A DNA stretch of 64,000 bases from Iris pallida (GCA_029216955.1 JANAVB010010791.1:6936629-7000628); one strand, 5' to 3'; numbered from the stretch's first letter, positions 25,128 through 38,118 are shown. Numbers and translations are program-made. The notes: generated by a model not told the origin, from the letters alone.

Positions 25128-25482
25128 CAATGTTCTAAAAAGCGCTAGGCGGACTCGGTGCGGCGGAGGTCCGCCTAGCGCCTAGCCCGCCTAGGCGGCC
25201 GCCTAGAATTTTTTTTTTTTTTGAAATTTTTGAAATTTTGAAATTTGAAATTTGAAATTTCAATGTTCTAAAATCCAAATACTATCTTAAAACCCAAACA
25301 AATATCCAAAATACAACTAAGAATAAACAAAATAAAAAAAATCAAAAAAAATCAAAAAATTCAAAAAATCCGCCGCCTAGGGGCGCCTAGGGCCCGCCTA
25401 GCCCACCGCCTAGGGGATTTTCGGTGCGGTGGACGGGCGCCTTGCGCCTAGGCGGGCGCCTAGGCCGATTTTTAGAACACTG
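25128..25482. mobile_element. hAT-type MITE with CCTAGGCG-rich ends, 355 bp
   Basis: It starts CAATGTTCTAAAAA and ends TTTTTAGAACACTG, inverted repeats with one mismatch and of the CAGTG type seen in hAT elements. The flanks carry a perfect 8-base duplication, CTTTGATA, at 25120-25127 and 25483-25490. Both subterminal regions are rich in CGCCTAGGCG words, and the centre is AT-rich. No coding capacity. Confidence 0.9.
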
Positions 25483-25490
25483 CTTTGATA

Positions 25491-25845
25491 CATCACTACT
25501 GCGCATATAGATATATGACCCTAGGCGACCGCTAAGACACCCTAGGCAACCGTCTAGGCGCACCTAGATGACCATCGCCACAACCATGGAAAAATTATAC
25601 AGGTCGAGGCGGTAGGTTTTTACCTGCACACCTAGGCGTCGCCTGTGACAACATAGGTTTGGAGAACAATCTCATGAATGTGTATCTAAAGGGGTATAGG
25701 TATCTTGATAATATATTTTTATTTATTTTGTACTCCTAGTGAAAATTTTGTTCAGACTTGCATAATCATAACTATAGTTTTATTTATTTATGACACCAAA
25801 TAGAAGTTCTGTTTGTGCATGAAAGTGGTATACTATGGGCATGCA
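25491..25845. other. no gene seen
   Basis: It contains a few more CCTAGGCG-like words (25520-25640) outside the MITE ends, possibly from an older related copy. Nothing else is recognisable. Confidence 0.4.
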
Positions 25846-26521
25846 TGTCATGTCCCGATTCGACGAATTGTTCGTTCTCGCATCGATTTATGTCGAATCG
25901 ATCGTCCTCGCCAGGACGTGATGTCATACAAGTCTAGAATGCATTTGGAAAAGACAAAACGTGCATTTGATAATTCTTTTGAACAAGTTGAAATTCTCAA
26001 ATCGCAGAGACAATATAGGAAGAAAATAGCTTTTCATTAATAGCTTACAACGAAGTGCAAGGTTGTATTTACATTGGATATACCATTGCGGCTACATTTA
26101 TTGAAATAGCAAAACATTTGACAAACTGTCATAAAATAATACTTGTCGTTCCATACATTTACACCCTTTTATACATTAAAAGCATTCGAGATGAATCAGC
26201 TTAAAAATACTTCAAAATCGGAAGAACTTTAAAATGCCTTCCCGAAGCTTGGGGAGAGACGGGAATACTTGCAGACAAAAGCCTAGAGACTAGTTAGATA
26301 GTGGAATTGTAGTTATTCTTTTATATGTACAAGTTTATATTTTTCTGCAAAATGTAAAACTTGTGAACATTGTAAATTGAATTAATTTTATGAAGGAGCA
26401 TTATTTGTGATTTTGGATCTTCATGGCCGTGACAGCGTACTACCGCCGACACTGCGGCGTAGGCTGGCTTGGACACGTCTCGTATCCGTACAAAAAAAAA
26501 AAACGGGTGCGGGTCGTGACA
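25846..26521 (-). mobile_element. isolated 676 bp LTR
   Basis: It starts TGTCATGTCCCGATTCG and ends GGGTCGTGACA, the same termini as the element around 2117 and 4812. No internal region adjoins it. The flanking pentamers (ATGCA and GGGAT) do not match, so it is not a simple solo LTR; a recombination or deletion probably removed one flank. Its right edge sits directly against the 1,031 bp tandem array. Confidence 0.65.
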
Positions 26522-26817
26522 GGGATTGACATCTCCATTAGCATGCATGCGTCGTTGATTTTGGGACTACGTCCACTATGCCATGCCTGGATGTTTTACT
26601 TTATTTGTCGGTTTCGGTTTTTATTAGAGTACTCTGATACTCTTAGTGATGGTCGTTCGACCAAATAAACCAAAGCATTGCAGATTGTATCGGATACACT
26701 GGCTCTGTATCGGGACGTGTCCTATACGTGTTATGGCGCGCTAGTACAGCAGATGATGATTGATCCTTATCTAAGACATCTTATATATCTCATTTCATTT
26801 CTTGTCGTTGGTCGTAG
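26522..26817 (+). repeat. 1,031 bp tandem array, left fragment
   Basis: This matches 55976-56271 of the complete unit and is cut at 26817 by the LARD insertion. It resumes at 43829. The last five bases, CGTAG, form the left copy of the LARD target duplication. Confidence 0.85.
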
Positions 26818-28564
26818 TGTAACGCCCCAGTCCCAAAATACGTAGGACTAGAAACGTAGACACGCCAGCTGTATTCATACGAAGTATACTCCAATATATG
26901 GAAGCCTCGTATAAATACATAAGCTGTAAAATGCAGTAGAACCATAACTAATCTCATCCACACAAAATAAATGAATAAAAGATATCATAATATGATAATG
27001 ATTTGTCTTGATACAATATGTTGGGCGGAGACAAATCCACTACCAACAAGTAAAGGAAAAATACATGAGAAAAGAAATAAATTTGGCGAGCGAAACGAAG
27101 ACAATCCAAATGCAATCATCCTCGAAGAAATAGCGAAGATCACGGCTAGAGCTAGAACACCTGCGAAAGACAATAGCACACACCTGGGGAGATAACCAGG
27201 TCCTCAGAGGGACGTAAAAAGACATATAATATCATGCCATATAAACTGAATAAATATTGCTCAAATAAATAAGTCAATCGAATTATAACATGGTCCAATA
27301 CGCACCTACTGAACGAGCGTACCATCCCCCCGACCAAACAAGGACAGGAGATGGTAAACTAATTCACGGTGACGTATCTTTCTATGCTATGAATCCAATA
27401 TGGTATCCGGACCCCAACAAGGTTCAATACCTTCTCATCGGAGTAGTAAGTCACACCTACAACCAAACAAGGACAAGATGTGATGAACTAATCCGCGACA
27501 AGTTATTGTTCCAAGCCACGGTCAGATACAAGTACCCAAACCAAAAGTACTTGTATCTAACGGATAAAGGTAGCCTACCGTTCTAAGTGATATGTAGTTA
27601 AGAATAATATTTCCTACGCATGGGCCCTGGCTGAATAGGATCGGCATAGTCCCCCCTTGGGCACCAGAGGCCCCATCAGTAAGAGCATGACGCTCCGCAG
27701 AATCGTCAGTGGCCGTCAGTAATCATGGGTCATCAACCCCGTATCTCTAGCGGAGAGTCCGGGTCACAAGAAAGTGCATCAAAGCCCATACGCTAAGGAA
27801 TTGTCCTCCCCGCCCAATGCCTACTATGTTGTATCCACAACATAAACCACTATGACCGCTAAGTCAAACTAACATGCAACCTCTATTAGCGGTTATTCCT
27901 ATCGCACGGCTTGTACGTACTGGTGGCCAGCCAATCACGCACTTCCGTGTCCTATATGCAACACACAACTTCGTGTTACAACGTGTCAAGGCCAATGAAT
28001 GCAACACACAATGTGGTCCCTTAAATCTAGGTTTAATTTGTAAAAAAATAATACACAGCAGAAAATATAAATGAACAGTAAGTTCTAACAGTTATGCCAT
28101 GTATCACAGTTTATTTTGCATAAAGAAAATAAATAATGCATGAAATATGTGCAAAAATAAATAAACAGCAAATGGCAAGGTGTCTTGCCTGGTAGTACGC
28201 CTGGTGTGCTGTAATGATCAAGCTGGTACGAACTGCGACTTCGGTGTAACAACTACATAAGGGGACCTCTGATGGTGGCAAGGATTTTGCCATTGAGTCC
28301 GAAAGGGTCAAATTAGTTAGGATCGATAGGGGGAAGGACAGAATTTGGCAAGGGGTTGAGAATAGGACTAGTTGCAGAAGAGAAAGATAATCGAAGGAAT
28401 TTTGAATAATTTATACATATACTATTTAAGAAAAATAATTGTAATACTTGAAATTATATTTTTATTAGTTAAAATAATTTCTAGGAGAATATTTGAAAAG
28501 AACCATAAATTATTTTAGACTAAAATATTAACCTTGTAAAAGTAAATTTTGAGATAGTGAAACT

Positions 28565-28635
<71 letters not shown>

Positions 28636-30678
28636 ATATAAGCAATAATACTTATGATAAAATAACAACTAAAATAATACTAATATTAATAAGGTATAAT
28701 AACTAATATACAGTTGTCGTAAAGTACACATGCTTTCATATAGACATTTGTCCAAAAATACCTATCAATAAAATATATTCAAATATTTAAATTACAGATG
28801 TTCACTATAAATTACTAAATGTAATAATAATAATACAAAACTAATAATAAAGTATAATAAATAGAATATTAATATTAAAAATAATAATAATAATACTTAA
28901 TAATCCATTTACCATTAAAACTAACATAAAAATGAAAAAAAAGAAACTGATAATAGCTGGCCTGTCCTCCTTCTCGTTTCACGAGAAAGGAGCTCAGCCA
29001 AAATAAAGAGAGAGGGGGGTTAGCCATTAGAGAGGGATGTGAGAACAGAGAAGAGAGGGAAGGAGAGGAGAGTGGTGAAGTGAGGCGGAGCGACGAGCGG
29101 CAGTCGACCGGAGAGGGGTCGGCCTCCGGCGTGGGCTGCTCCGGAGAGAGCTCGAGAAGGGGTGAAAGGAGAGGGGTGCGGGCGGAGAGTGAAGGAAGGA
29201 TCGGCGAAATTTCAAAGGGGTCTCGGCGGTGGGTTTCCGGCCGGAGCTGCCGGTCGAGAGGGGCGGCGGCGGATGTGCTGCGCTCCGGCACGGGGGCTCG
29301 GATGGCCGCGTCGGCGGATGCATGCGGTCCGGCCGACGGCAGAGGGCCAGGACGGAGGTCGAGGCTCCGATCATGGGGGCGGCGGCGAGAAGCTGTCTCC
29401 GGCACGCGGTGGACGAGGGAAACGGCCGGCGGAGGTGAGGGGTGTGTGCGTGTGTTTTTATTTTAGGGTTTTATTTTTGGTGGTGGTAGTCATGGGGTTT
29501 GGCCGGTGGTAGTAGGTGGTGAGGAGCGACGGTGGCCGCTGCAGGCTGTGGTGGTTTCGATGGATGGACGGAGGTTGGCCGGTTGCTGCGGTCAGAGAGG
29601 ACATGGGGTCGGATGGAGGTGTAGGTGGAAAGTTGGCCGGAGTTGGTCGGGCTGTCGGCGGGGCTGTTGGTGTGACGGCGACGACGGGTGGTGGCAGAAG
29701 TGGTGATGATGGGTGATGGGACATGGTGGAGGTGGTGGTCGTGGAGTCGACGGGTGGTGTTGGGTTTGTCCAGGGAGGAGCCGAAGGGGGCTGCGGCTCG
29801 AGGCCTAGGGAGTGGGACATGGAAAGAGACTAGGGTTTAGAATAGGATTAGGATTTTGGGTTAGAGGATTGGAATTGCTGTGTTAAAATCGTGTCCGACA
29901 TGTGGACACGAAGAAGATGAAATGTATATGTAAGTAAAAAATAAAAAGGAAAAAAATAGGGCATGGACACGATGCACAAACTTGGGTGGAGAAATATTGG
30001 AGGAGTACCTGCCTATTTATAGGATGTGGAAATTCCCTTTAAGATAGGGATTAGGATATTTAAAACCCAAATTAGATATTTCCTAATTTAATTTAAAATC
30101 AATCCAAATACAAATCAAATTTAAATCTAATTAAATTCTTGGTTTTAAAAATCAAATCAATTTCAAATATAAATATTAATTTAATTATTTAAATAGATCC
30201 ATAAATCAAATCAAAATTTAAATTGCCATAATAACTTCCAAATATATTTTTCAAATACCAATAATAATAATTTCGAAAGTAATAAACATTTTTAAATATC
30301 TTTTCGAATAATAAAATATTAATATTAATAATTTCAAAAATAAAATAATGTATAAATTTAATTTAATGTACCTCATATGCAAGGAATATAAAATAGTTTT
30401 TCTAAACTACCACTATTAAATATAAAAAAATTTGGTCATCTCAATACACAACTTTAAGCAAATACAAATACGAATAATTATTTATATTATTTGAACGGTA
30501 AAAAATAGAAAAATATTTTAAAAAAATATGTACGCTCGCACATATTCGCACTCGAGGAGCAAAAAAAATAAAATTTCGTGCGCGACTTACAGTACGACTA
30601 CGCGACGTATAATACAAAAAATTTAAACCAATACCAAATTTAATAAATTAAAAATAGTAGAAATTTAGGGGTTTTACA
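26818..30678 (-). mobile_element. left LTR of the LARD element (3' LTR, 3,861 bp)
   Basis: A complete LTR without the CACTA insertion; the empty CACTA site is at 27585-27587 (AAG). Compared by eye with the right LTR, it differs by about one to four bases per 60 in the blocks I checked. It holds a (TA)n array at about 28568-28640 and a GC-rich block at about 28970-29820. Reading frames in that block (for example 176 codons at 28875-29405, minus) are compositional artefacts that shift between copies. Confidence 0.9.
30012..30023 (-). promoter_or_regulatory. TATA box of the left LTR
   Basis: The minus strand reads CCTATAAATAGG, a near-ideal plant TATA box. It is upstream, on the minus strand, of the GC-rich block, and is conserved in the right LTR at 43151-43162. 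It is probably the LTR promoter. Confidence 0.6.
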
Positions 30679-31807
30679 TCCTACCCAACTTAAAAGAATT
30701 TCTTCCTCAAAATTAAGAATTTGTAGGGGGTGAGAAGACACAAGGGGGTATCGATGGGGAACAATCGATAACAAAATCATACCGTAAGAGATCGCGATCT
30801 AGATCATAGAAAAGTAATACGGTGTGGCCATGGGTAATGAATGAGGGTCACGATTAAGAGAACGAAATAGATTCGCTTAAATTAAGCGATTAGAGGGTCT
30901 TGATAGGGCCGAGTAGTTTAGGATGAAGATATAACAATATCAAGTGAGAATGGTCATAGCCGATAGGAAAGATAGAGGAAGTTCTAGTATAACACCTTCG
31001 CCCTTCTAAAATAGGTGAAGGCGAAAACAATAGAGGGTTCAAAGGAGGCATTATCGAATACGAATACGTGATTCAAGGATGACCAAAATTTTTAAAAAGA
31101 GTTGCCAAGGCAGTCGCGGATGGGACTCTAGAGGACAAGTTTAGCTATGTCCCCATCCACGTAGAACGACAAATAAAAGCGAACCAAAGTGCACTCGGTT
31201 GATCAGACCATCATGCACCGGTTCTGATTAGACCATATGTTAGTGGACATGCCCAAATAACATATGTCTTGAAACAAGCTTGATAAAAGAATAGGCTTGC
31301 AAAAACTAGGCTACATTAGCATCATTAGTCAAGATGGTAAAAACATAGGCACGAGAGTTTAAGATTGAAAGAAAGAAGAATGATTCTAAGTCATATCCTG
31401 TGTTGGTCTCTATACAGTCGTCCTATAATCTTCTTATCCAAGTCCTTGGTTGACTAGATGGGTTAAGGTCTTCTAAATTCTAGAATCTAAGTAGACTTGC
31501 TAAGATAAGTCGCAAGGACAAAGGGGTTGCTAGGTCATAAGGCATTCTACCCAACTTAAAAGGATTAAACTAATGGTGTTTGGGACAGCTAACTAATAGG
31601 GTCAATCTCTAGCAAACACGAAGGGAAGATAAGGATAATGATAGTAGGAATCAAGCAAGATGCAATTGATGAGTCAAACGGTAGATTGAAGAAAGTGGTC
31701 AAGTATGTGGATGAGATCCTAGACTTCTAATCCTATTCGCAGGCTTGTTTGGTACGGTAAAGTAACCAAACAATTTATCTTGACCTGTATGGGCCACCAC
31801 AAAAACA
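30679..31807 (-). mobile_element. non-coding internal region of the LARD element
   Basis: 1,129 bp without any recognisable protein domain. At the left edge the minus strand ends AGTTGGGTAGGA before the LTR start TGTAAAACCCC, resembling the 3' purine tract of plant Ty3/Gypsy elements. The expected primer site next to 31807 is not the usual tRNA-Met form. A stretch near its right end (GGGCCACCAC) recurs at about 60431. Confidence 0.75.
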
Positions 31808-33875
31808 TGTAACGCTCCAGTCCCAAAATACGTAGGACTAAGAACGTAGACACGCCAGCTGTATTAATACAAAGTATACTCCAATATATGGAAGCCTCGT
31901 ATAAATACATAAGCTGTAAAACACAGTAGAACCATAACTAATCTCATCCACACAAAATAAATGAATAAAAGATATCATAATATGATAATTATTTGTCTTG
32001 ATACAATATGTTGGGCGGAGACAAATCCACTACCAATAAGTAAAGGAAAAATACATAAGAAAAGAAATAAATTTGGCGAGCGAAGCGAAGACGATCCAAA
32101 TGCAATCATCCTCGAAGAAATAGCGAAGATCACGGCTAGAGCTAGAACACCTGTGAAAGACAATAGCACACACCGGGGGAGATAACCAGGTCCTCAGAGG
32201 GACGTAACAAGACACATAATATCATGCCATATAAACTGAATAAATATTGCTCAAATAAATAAGTCAATCAAATTATAACATGGTCTAATACGCACCTACT
32301 GAACGAGCGTACCATCTCCCCAACCAAACAAGGACAGGAGATGGTAAACTAATTCACGATGACGTATCTTTCTATGCTATGAATCCAATATGGTATCCGA
32401 ACCCCAACAAGGTTCAATACCTTCTCATCGGAGTAGTAAGTCACACCTACAACCAAACAAGGACAAGATGTGACGAACTAATCTGCGACAAGTTATTGTT
32501 CCAAGCCACGGTCAGATACAAGTACCCAAACCAAAAGTACTCGTACCTAACGGATAAAGGTAGCCTACCGTTCTAAGCACTACAAAAAAAGTGACCTTTG
32601 GGGACAACAAAAAACTGTCTTAAAAACTGCAATTACCGTCCCAACAGATATTTGGGACGGCCTTTGGGACGGGAATGGACGGTCCTATTAGGGTGGCGTG
32701 GCAAAAACTTTAGGGACGGATATTGCCGTCCTAATTACTGTTAAAGGACGGTTAGGCAAAACGTCTCAAAAGTTTTCAAATTTATGCTTTTGTGTGACGG
32801 TTTATTAATTTGTCCCAAAAAATTAGTTTTTGTAACAGATATATTTCGTCCTAATAAATAAGGGACAAAATTTTAAAAAGTCCCAAAAAATAGTAATTTA
32901 CTTTTTGTTACAGTACTATAATCATCCAAAAAACTTAATTGTTTAAATTATTATGGAATTACTAATTTCCTATTTATATATAAAATATATAATTGAATTT
33001 TATATACAACAAAAATTCATACAGAACTACTTTATTTAATCGCAAATGCATATGGTAGCCGCAACATTAACAAAGCGTAGCCGCAACATTAACAAAGCGA
33101 TTTCTATAAAACATATTTAAAGGTAATATCCCATTGTTCACAAAATAAAATCCAAGTCTTACATCACTTCGAGTGTGTGTTCTCCCATCAAGTTTTACAT
33201 CATTAAGCATTCACTTAATTTACAAAATAAAATCTACAACTTTTTACACAAGTCCAAAACATATTTGATTTTCCAAAGTGGCATCTCCCATCATTTGCAA
33301 AATAGGTACAAAAAGCATTGGAAGGACCTGCAAATAGAAGTAAACAAATCAGCCTCATAAAAAACAACCTGCAGATAATGAATTATACACTTGATCTGGC
33401 ACAATACAACAATCACCCCTAGTTACAGGCATGATAACATGCTTTAGGTACTGCTATACAGTCTATACTAATAACCTCTATGAAAAAATAACAATGGACA
33501 ATATAACATCCCAATGTAGATTTTTTTTTATAAAATATGGTAAAGCTTTCAGAATTCAATAAAAAGAAATAACAATGTCATTTAATCCTAGACTACTGAT
33601 AGCATGGTCTTAAATAACAATGTCATGACAAATGTATATGGATTGAACACATCAAATTATGTTACATAATGGGTGGTTAGTCTATAGAAAATGGCTTGTG
33701 CACTCCTGTTGTAGCTTGTTTGTATGGAAAAAAAAGTCATTTGGTATGTATGTATGCTTTGTTACCAGTGTAAGATAATTTGAACATGAATTTGTATCAT
33801 GTTTGTATGGAAAAGAAGTTATTTGGAAGTCTGAATACAAATAAGTTTGAAAAAATCAGAAGATGTTATTATCAA

Positions 33876-33945
33876 TGTTCAAAATATCGGTATCGGACCA
33901 TTCCTATGAGTATTGGGATCGGCCGATACTTTAAACCATGGTTAT
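33876..33945. mobile_element. possible very short MITE
   Basis: The left edge reads TGTTCAAAATATCGGTATCGG. The right edge, reversed, reads ATGGTTTAAAGTATCGGCCG, a partial match. It may be a remnant with most of the centre deleted. No target duplication is certain. Confidence 0.3.
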
Positions 33946-34716
33946 TATTTCCAGCCCACTTTACTTTCACAGCACTGGGGGATCAAAATGATGCCATTGT
34001 GTCACAATCTTTGTCCTATCAGTTTGTTCTGGGACAATATTACAGTTTGCCAATCCCAAACCACCAAACTAGATTTCCCTACTACCTAAAATCAACAAAG
34101 AATAACAAAAGATAGTTCACCAACAATGTACACTGGGTTCAGAAATCAAGAAATAAGAGCTAAGGCAGTTATTTGAATCAACCATGTGATGTTCAGTAAT
34201 TAGAAAATCGATTTGGGGGTTTGGGTAGTTCTTTGTCCAACCTTGGTCCAGCTAGGTAGATGGGTTTCAGATTTTGTAGAGGCATACTAGTGTAGAGAGA
34301 TTTAGCAGTAGGGAATATAGGCTCCTACATATAGTTTAGCTTATAATTAGTAGGCAAACAGGTACCCCATGCTATCCCCTGTTGTGCACAGGCCTGTGCT
34401 GCACATGTGCAGGGATCTGCACAGCAAAATGTTGGCAGTAGTTCCTGTGTACAGGAGCAACACATGTGCATGTATGCACATTCAAATCCCTCTCCTCACT
34501 GCTGGACATTAGTCCCAGTTTACCTTCCCTTGCTCATATACACTCAAATACACACATGCAACACACCACTTATAATACACTCTTAGCTACACTACACTGT
34601 TAACACTGCCACATATTTTAATACACTAGATAGCACCGACTACTTTAAAATAGTGATGGAGAGACAAACAAGAAACAATAGGACATGCACTCTGTTCTTA
34701 GGATAACATTACATAC

Positions 34717-34788
34717 CAGTGATAGTAATGAAACCTTCAACCATTGACAAACCGATCCACATCCATGGCTGCCAGCAGCATCGGCTAC
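34717..34788 (-). other. possible captured exon of unknown origin
   Basis: On the minus strand, TTTCCAG precedes and GTATGT follows a 72-base stretch that is open as 24 codons (VADAAGSHGCGSVCQWLKVS and four more). Its composition is more coding-like than its surroundings. I do not recognise the protein. It could be chance. Confidence 0.3.
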
Positions 34789-36321
34789 CTGGAAACACAT
34801 GAATAAGCCAAAAATATGGTTATTTATAAGTAATTGGGACCTCAGACTCATGGAAAAGTAATTTGCGACAGAGACTTAACAATAACAATGAAAGAAAACA
34901 TAACTTAGATGTGAGTTCTGGATGAAATTGGCAGTAGTGATGTAACAGGTTGATACATATAACCATGCGACATACAGCTAACTTGGCCTTAAAAAACTAA
35001 AGAATAAAAAAAGGAAAGACTTGGAAAGATGTTAAAAATAGAATGGGAGCTACCCATAAATGCTGACCAATGGGTGCATACTAAAACATTTGTCTTTTGA
35101 TACAAACATGCACAAGGCATCTATAGCAAAGTTAAAAAGATTTTTATGCTGAAGAATGAGAAGTAATGAACTTTGTTGCTTGTAATAACTAATCGTTGTT
35201 AACTTTTAGTCAGAATTATATTATGCAGCTTACTGAATAGAAACATCAAAACACTACTGGGAACAGCTAAATAATTACTGTGGACACTTAAAATGATATG
35301 GAGAGTTATCATACAGGTAAAATAAGAAAAATGTTATTATGGCATATGCCACAATAGTTACCGATGGTTTTCATAATTACAAAGCCAAAAAGAGTCGTCT
35401 ATGCTATCATTCAAGAGATTAAGAAAGAGAGATCCCCACCTAAGGTATCAAGGAGGAGGCCCTTGAGTGAATGGTTATGGAGGGCTCAAATGGCATATGA
35501 GACAACAAGCCTGTGGTGTTGGGAGAAAATGTGCCGATACAAAAACTTAATTTATACATCAGTGCACGAAGTACTGCCATGTGTCAATTACTATCATCAT
35601 AGTAATGATCTTAAAGCATTGAATAAGGATACATGGATGTAAAATGGTACCCGTTGAGCCTTCATCTACTGTTACCTATAGCAAGGGAAGAAATAGAAAA
35701 AAACAAATAAATAAGATGACACCTGGAACTGCAAGAAAAAATAATAGAAAGAACAAACAAGTTACGATGTTGAGATTAAACTAGTTGACCTCTGTGTAAT
35801 GCTAATAAGACACAGAACTTGAGTGTCACGAATGTTGAGGAAGGAAATAAGGGTAAAGGTCTTAAAAATGCTAAAGTAGAGACATGGGAGGGAGACATTA
35901 TTATCAGTAATACTACAACCAGTGGACATTAAGTAATATTGAGCATTTCTCTACAAACTGTGTGTCACAGTTCTCTTATGAAGCTAAGAGATGGGGTTGT
36001 CAACAAGTTCATAAATGCAGAATTTTGCAAGGAAGCAAGTTCAATGGTGAAATAAGAAGAAAAAAAAATCGAGAGAACAATTTTGTGTTCGGAGATTCCT
36101 GTACATGCATTAACAAAAGAGAATTATAGGATGATGGTTAGGAATAAACATAAATTGCAAGATCAAGGCCAAAGCAAGAACTTCATATGGAACAAGCAAA
36201 CTCGGTTAGAGAAGTTAGGAAAAATCAATTGCAAGATCAGGGTTAGGAAAAATCATATGGGATCCAGGTATTGTAGTAGTCCAACCAGACTGGGTTGTCG
36301 AGACTCGGATTGTAAAAATGA

Positions 36322-37440
36322 TGTACAAGTTCCGGGACGTTTTGTTGGGGAGCTACTCTATTGGAGGAAGCATCAAAAGTTGCACAAGCTGGTACATTTG
36401 TTTTGAAAAGAAAAAAAAATCACCCTTGTGGAAGTTGCATGGCGACATAGAATGGATATGCCAAAAGTAATCCATGGGATGGTGGGAGCAGTGTCGAAAT
36501 TGACGAAAGGAGCTTCAGAGTTTCCATTGAAGATTGGAAAAAGATATACCTTTTGGTTGCAACTGATGCTAAGCGCTTATACCAATGAGCTTTACATTTG
36601 ACAACATGGCAAGTTAATTCTACATGGACATTGCAATATCCTTAGATCTCATAGACTCCTTAGAAGAGAAAAGTACACCAGAGCCTGACGTTTGGCAGCT
36701 CCGAGAGAAACTGTCAGTGGGTATGCTTGAAGGAGTTAACAGTAAATCTTGGGTTATACTGGACAGCTTATCCAAAGGATAATGCATTGAAGCAACATGC
36801 TCTTATTAGGTGACTGCAGCTCGATGCATCTCTTTCTGTAGCATGGGTGTATCTTGGAAAGCATTATAGAAAATTAGGCGAGAAACATTTGATAGTGCAA
36901 GCATTTGATCGTGCTAGAAGCATAGATCCCTAGCTTGCATTACCTTGGGGTGGCATGGCAATTGATTCATGTGAAGGGGTTTGAGTGAGGCTTACAAAAG
37001 CTGCCCAAGAGTTGTTCAGACTCTCCTCCTTGCAAAATTTCAAGTTGGACTTGGGAAGCTGGTTGTTCTTTCTGGTCACCTACTATCTCCACACGTGTTT
37101 GGAGCCATAAGGCAGGCTGTTTTGCATGCACCTCACAATGCGGAATCACATAATTTGAATGGTCTGGTCTGGTCTGTGTAGTACGATCTGATTATCAATC
37201 TGTTATAGCTGCTTATCGACAGTCACGATGTGCTCTAAATATTGCTCATGATTCCATTGAGACCACTATATCTTATTATGTTGCTGTTTCAATCAATCTG
37301 GCCAGAGCCCTCTGTCTGGCAGGCTACTATCCAGATGCTGCTAGCGGATGTGAGAATTTGATGAATGATGGTTTTCTCGATGCCAGTACCTTGCAAATAT
37401 ATGTTGTCACGTTATGGAAACTTGGTAAAAATGAAAGGCT
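36322..37440 (+). pseudogene. SKI3-like: intronless, broken fragment of SKI3 (TPR subunit of the SKI complex)
   Basis: Translations across shifting frames follow the C-terminal half of plant SKI3/TTC37 in order for about 370 residues. Landmarks are SGTFCWGATLLEEASKVA, YAKSNPWDGGSSVEI, YMDIAISLDLIDSLEE, LQLDASLSVAWVYLGKHYRK, AFDRARSIDP, AVLHAPHNAESHNLNGLV, AVSINLARALCLAGYYPDA and LQIYVVTLWKLGKNE. SKI3 is a TPR scaffold that feeds RNA to the cytosolic exosome. The copy has stops (TGA near 36588, TAG at 36931-36933) and several frameshifts. No intron-like gap is evident over 1.1 kb, so it probably came through RNA. It runs directly into a Gypsy polyprotein tail. Confidence 0.8.
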
Positions 37441-37557
37441 CCTGTCGATTTACTGGTTCAGTCGAAGGATAGTAGTCCTACTAAAGTTTCATGGGAGCCT
37501 TGTGAAAAAATAATCAAGAATTTTCCTAACTTTGACCTTGAGACAAGGTCAAAATAA
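37441..37557 (+). pseudogene. C-terminal tail of a Ty3/Gypsy (chromovirus-like) polyprotein
   Basis: The frame continues as about 38 codons with VDLLVQSKDSSPTKVSWEP, then IIKNFPNFDLE, and stops at TAA 37555-37557, followed by a purine-rich GGGGAGGGTATTAATG. Chromodomain-containing Gypsy polyproteins end in this W-E-...-F-P-.-F-.-L-E-D-K-like pattern before a purine tract. It is fused to the SKI3 piece with no visible spacer. Confidence 0.65.
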
Positions 37558-37571
37558 GGGGAGGGTATTAA

Positions 37572-38118
37572 TGCAGGCCCTCTAGTATCAGACATTAGCC
37601 CAAGCTCACAAGAGACAATTAGCCAACTCACAAACTCAAGGAAAGCTTCGGTTGATGAGTATCAGTCATTAGCCAGAGTATCAGACTTCACTGATGGTCA
37701 TTGATGAGTATTGGACTCATCAGGCATTAGCCAAGCTCACAAACTCAATTCAGTCATTCTGGGAAATCACCCTTAGAGTATCAGAGTGTCAAAGAATCAG
37801 TTCAGTCACTCTCAGTCATTCTGCAGCTCGAGGAGTTACCAAGAGAACAAAAGAGTTACCAGACTAAGTGGAAAAAGGCCGTCAAGCTCAGTGACAGTTA
37901 GTCATTGCTGTTAGTAGTTAGTTATAAGTTAGTTAGACATTTAAGCCCTGGCTATAAATAAGTTGGCCAGTGAGAAGAGAGGCGTGATGTTGTAATCTTG
38001 TTTTTTTTTTCTACATTTTACTTCCTTTGTAAACATTCCTTTCCTTTGTAAACATTCTTTCAATTCTTGAATCTGTGAATAAACCCTAGTTCAATTCTTC
38101 TCCCAATTTGTGCTGTCA
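37572..38118 (+). mobile_element. LTR of a Ty3/Gypsy element inside the CACTA element
   Basis: It starts at TG (37572) just after the purine tract and may end at CA (38118), giving 547 bp. It has a TATA-like TATAAATA at about 37951 and an AATAAACCC polyadenylation-like motif at about 38077, in the right order for an LTR. A partner LTR to the left was not found. The right boundary is approximate. Confidence 0.5.

Larger units (their letters stand above)
32900..36321. other. left interior of the CACTA element, mostly unassigned
   Basis: About 3.4 kb without a recognisable gene. Features of note are a small inverted-repeat element near 33876-33945 and a possible minus-strand exon at 34717-34788. 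Reading frames at 33780-34115, 35364-35642 and 36083-36406 have no recognised similarity. Confidence 0.4.

Noticed and set aside
25813..26040. 75-codon frame near the isolated LTR
   Set aside because: It crosses the LTR boundary at 25846 and so cannot be an old gene.
25841..26526. Target duplication of the isolated 676 bp LTR
   Set aside because: ATGCA and GGGAT do not match.
26813..26821. Possible gene start at the TGTAACG boundary
   Set aside because: The position is the junction of an array unit with an LTR, shown by the duplication CGTAG.
28875..29820. Reading frames of 115-176 codons on both strands in a GC-rich block
   Set aside because: They lie in the LARD LTR, overlap on both strands, are low-complexity (Pro/Ser or Gly/Arg rich) and change length in the second copy at 42061-42980.
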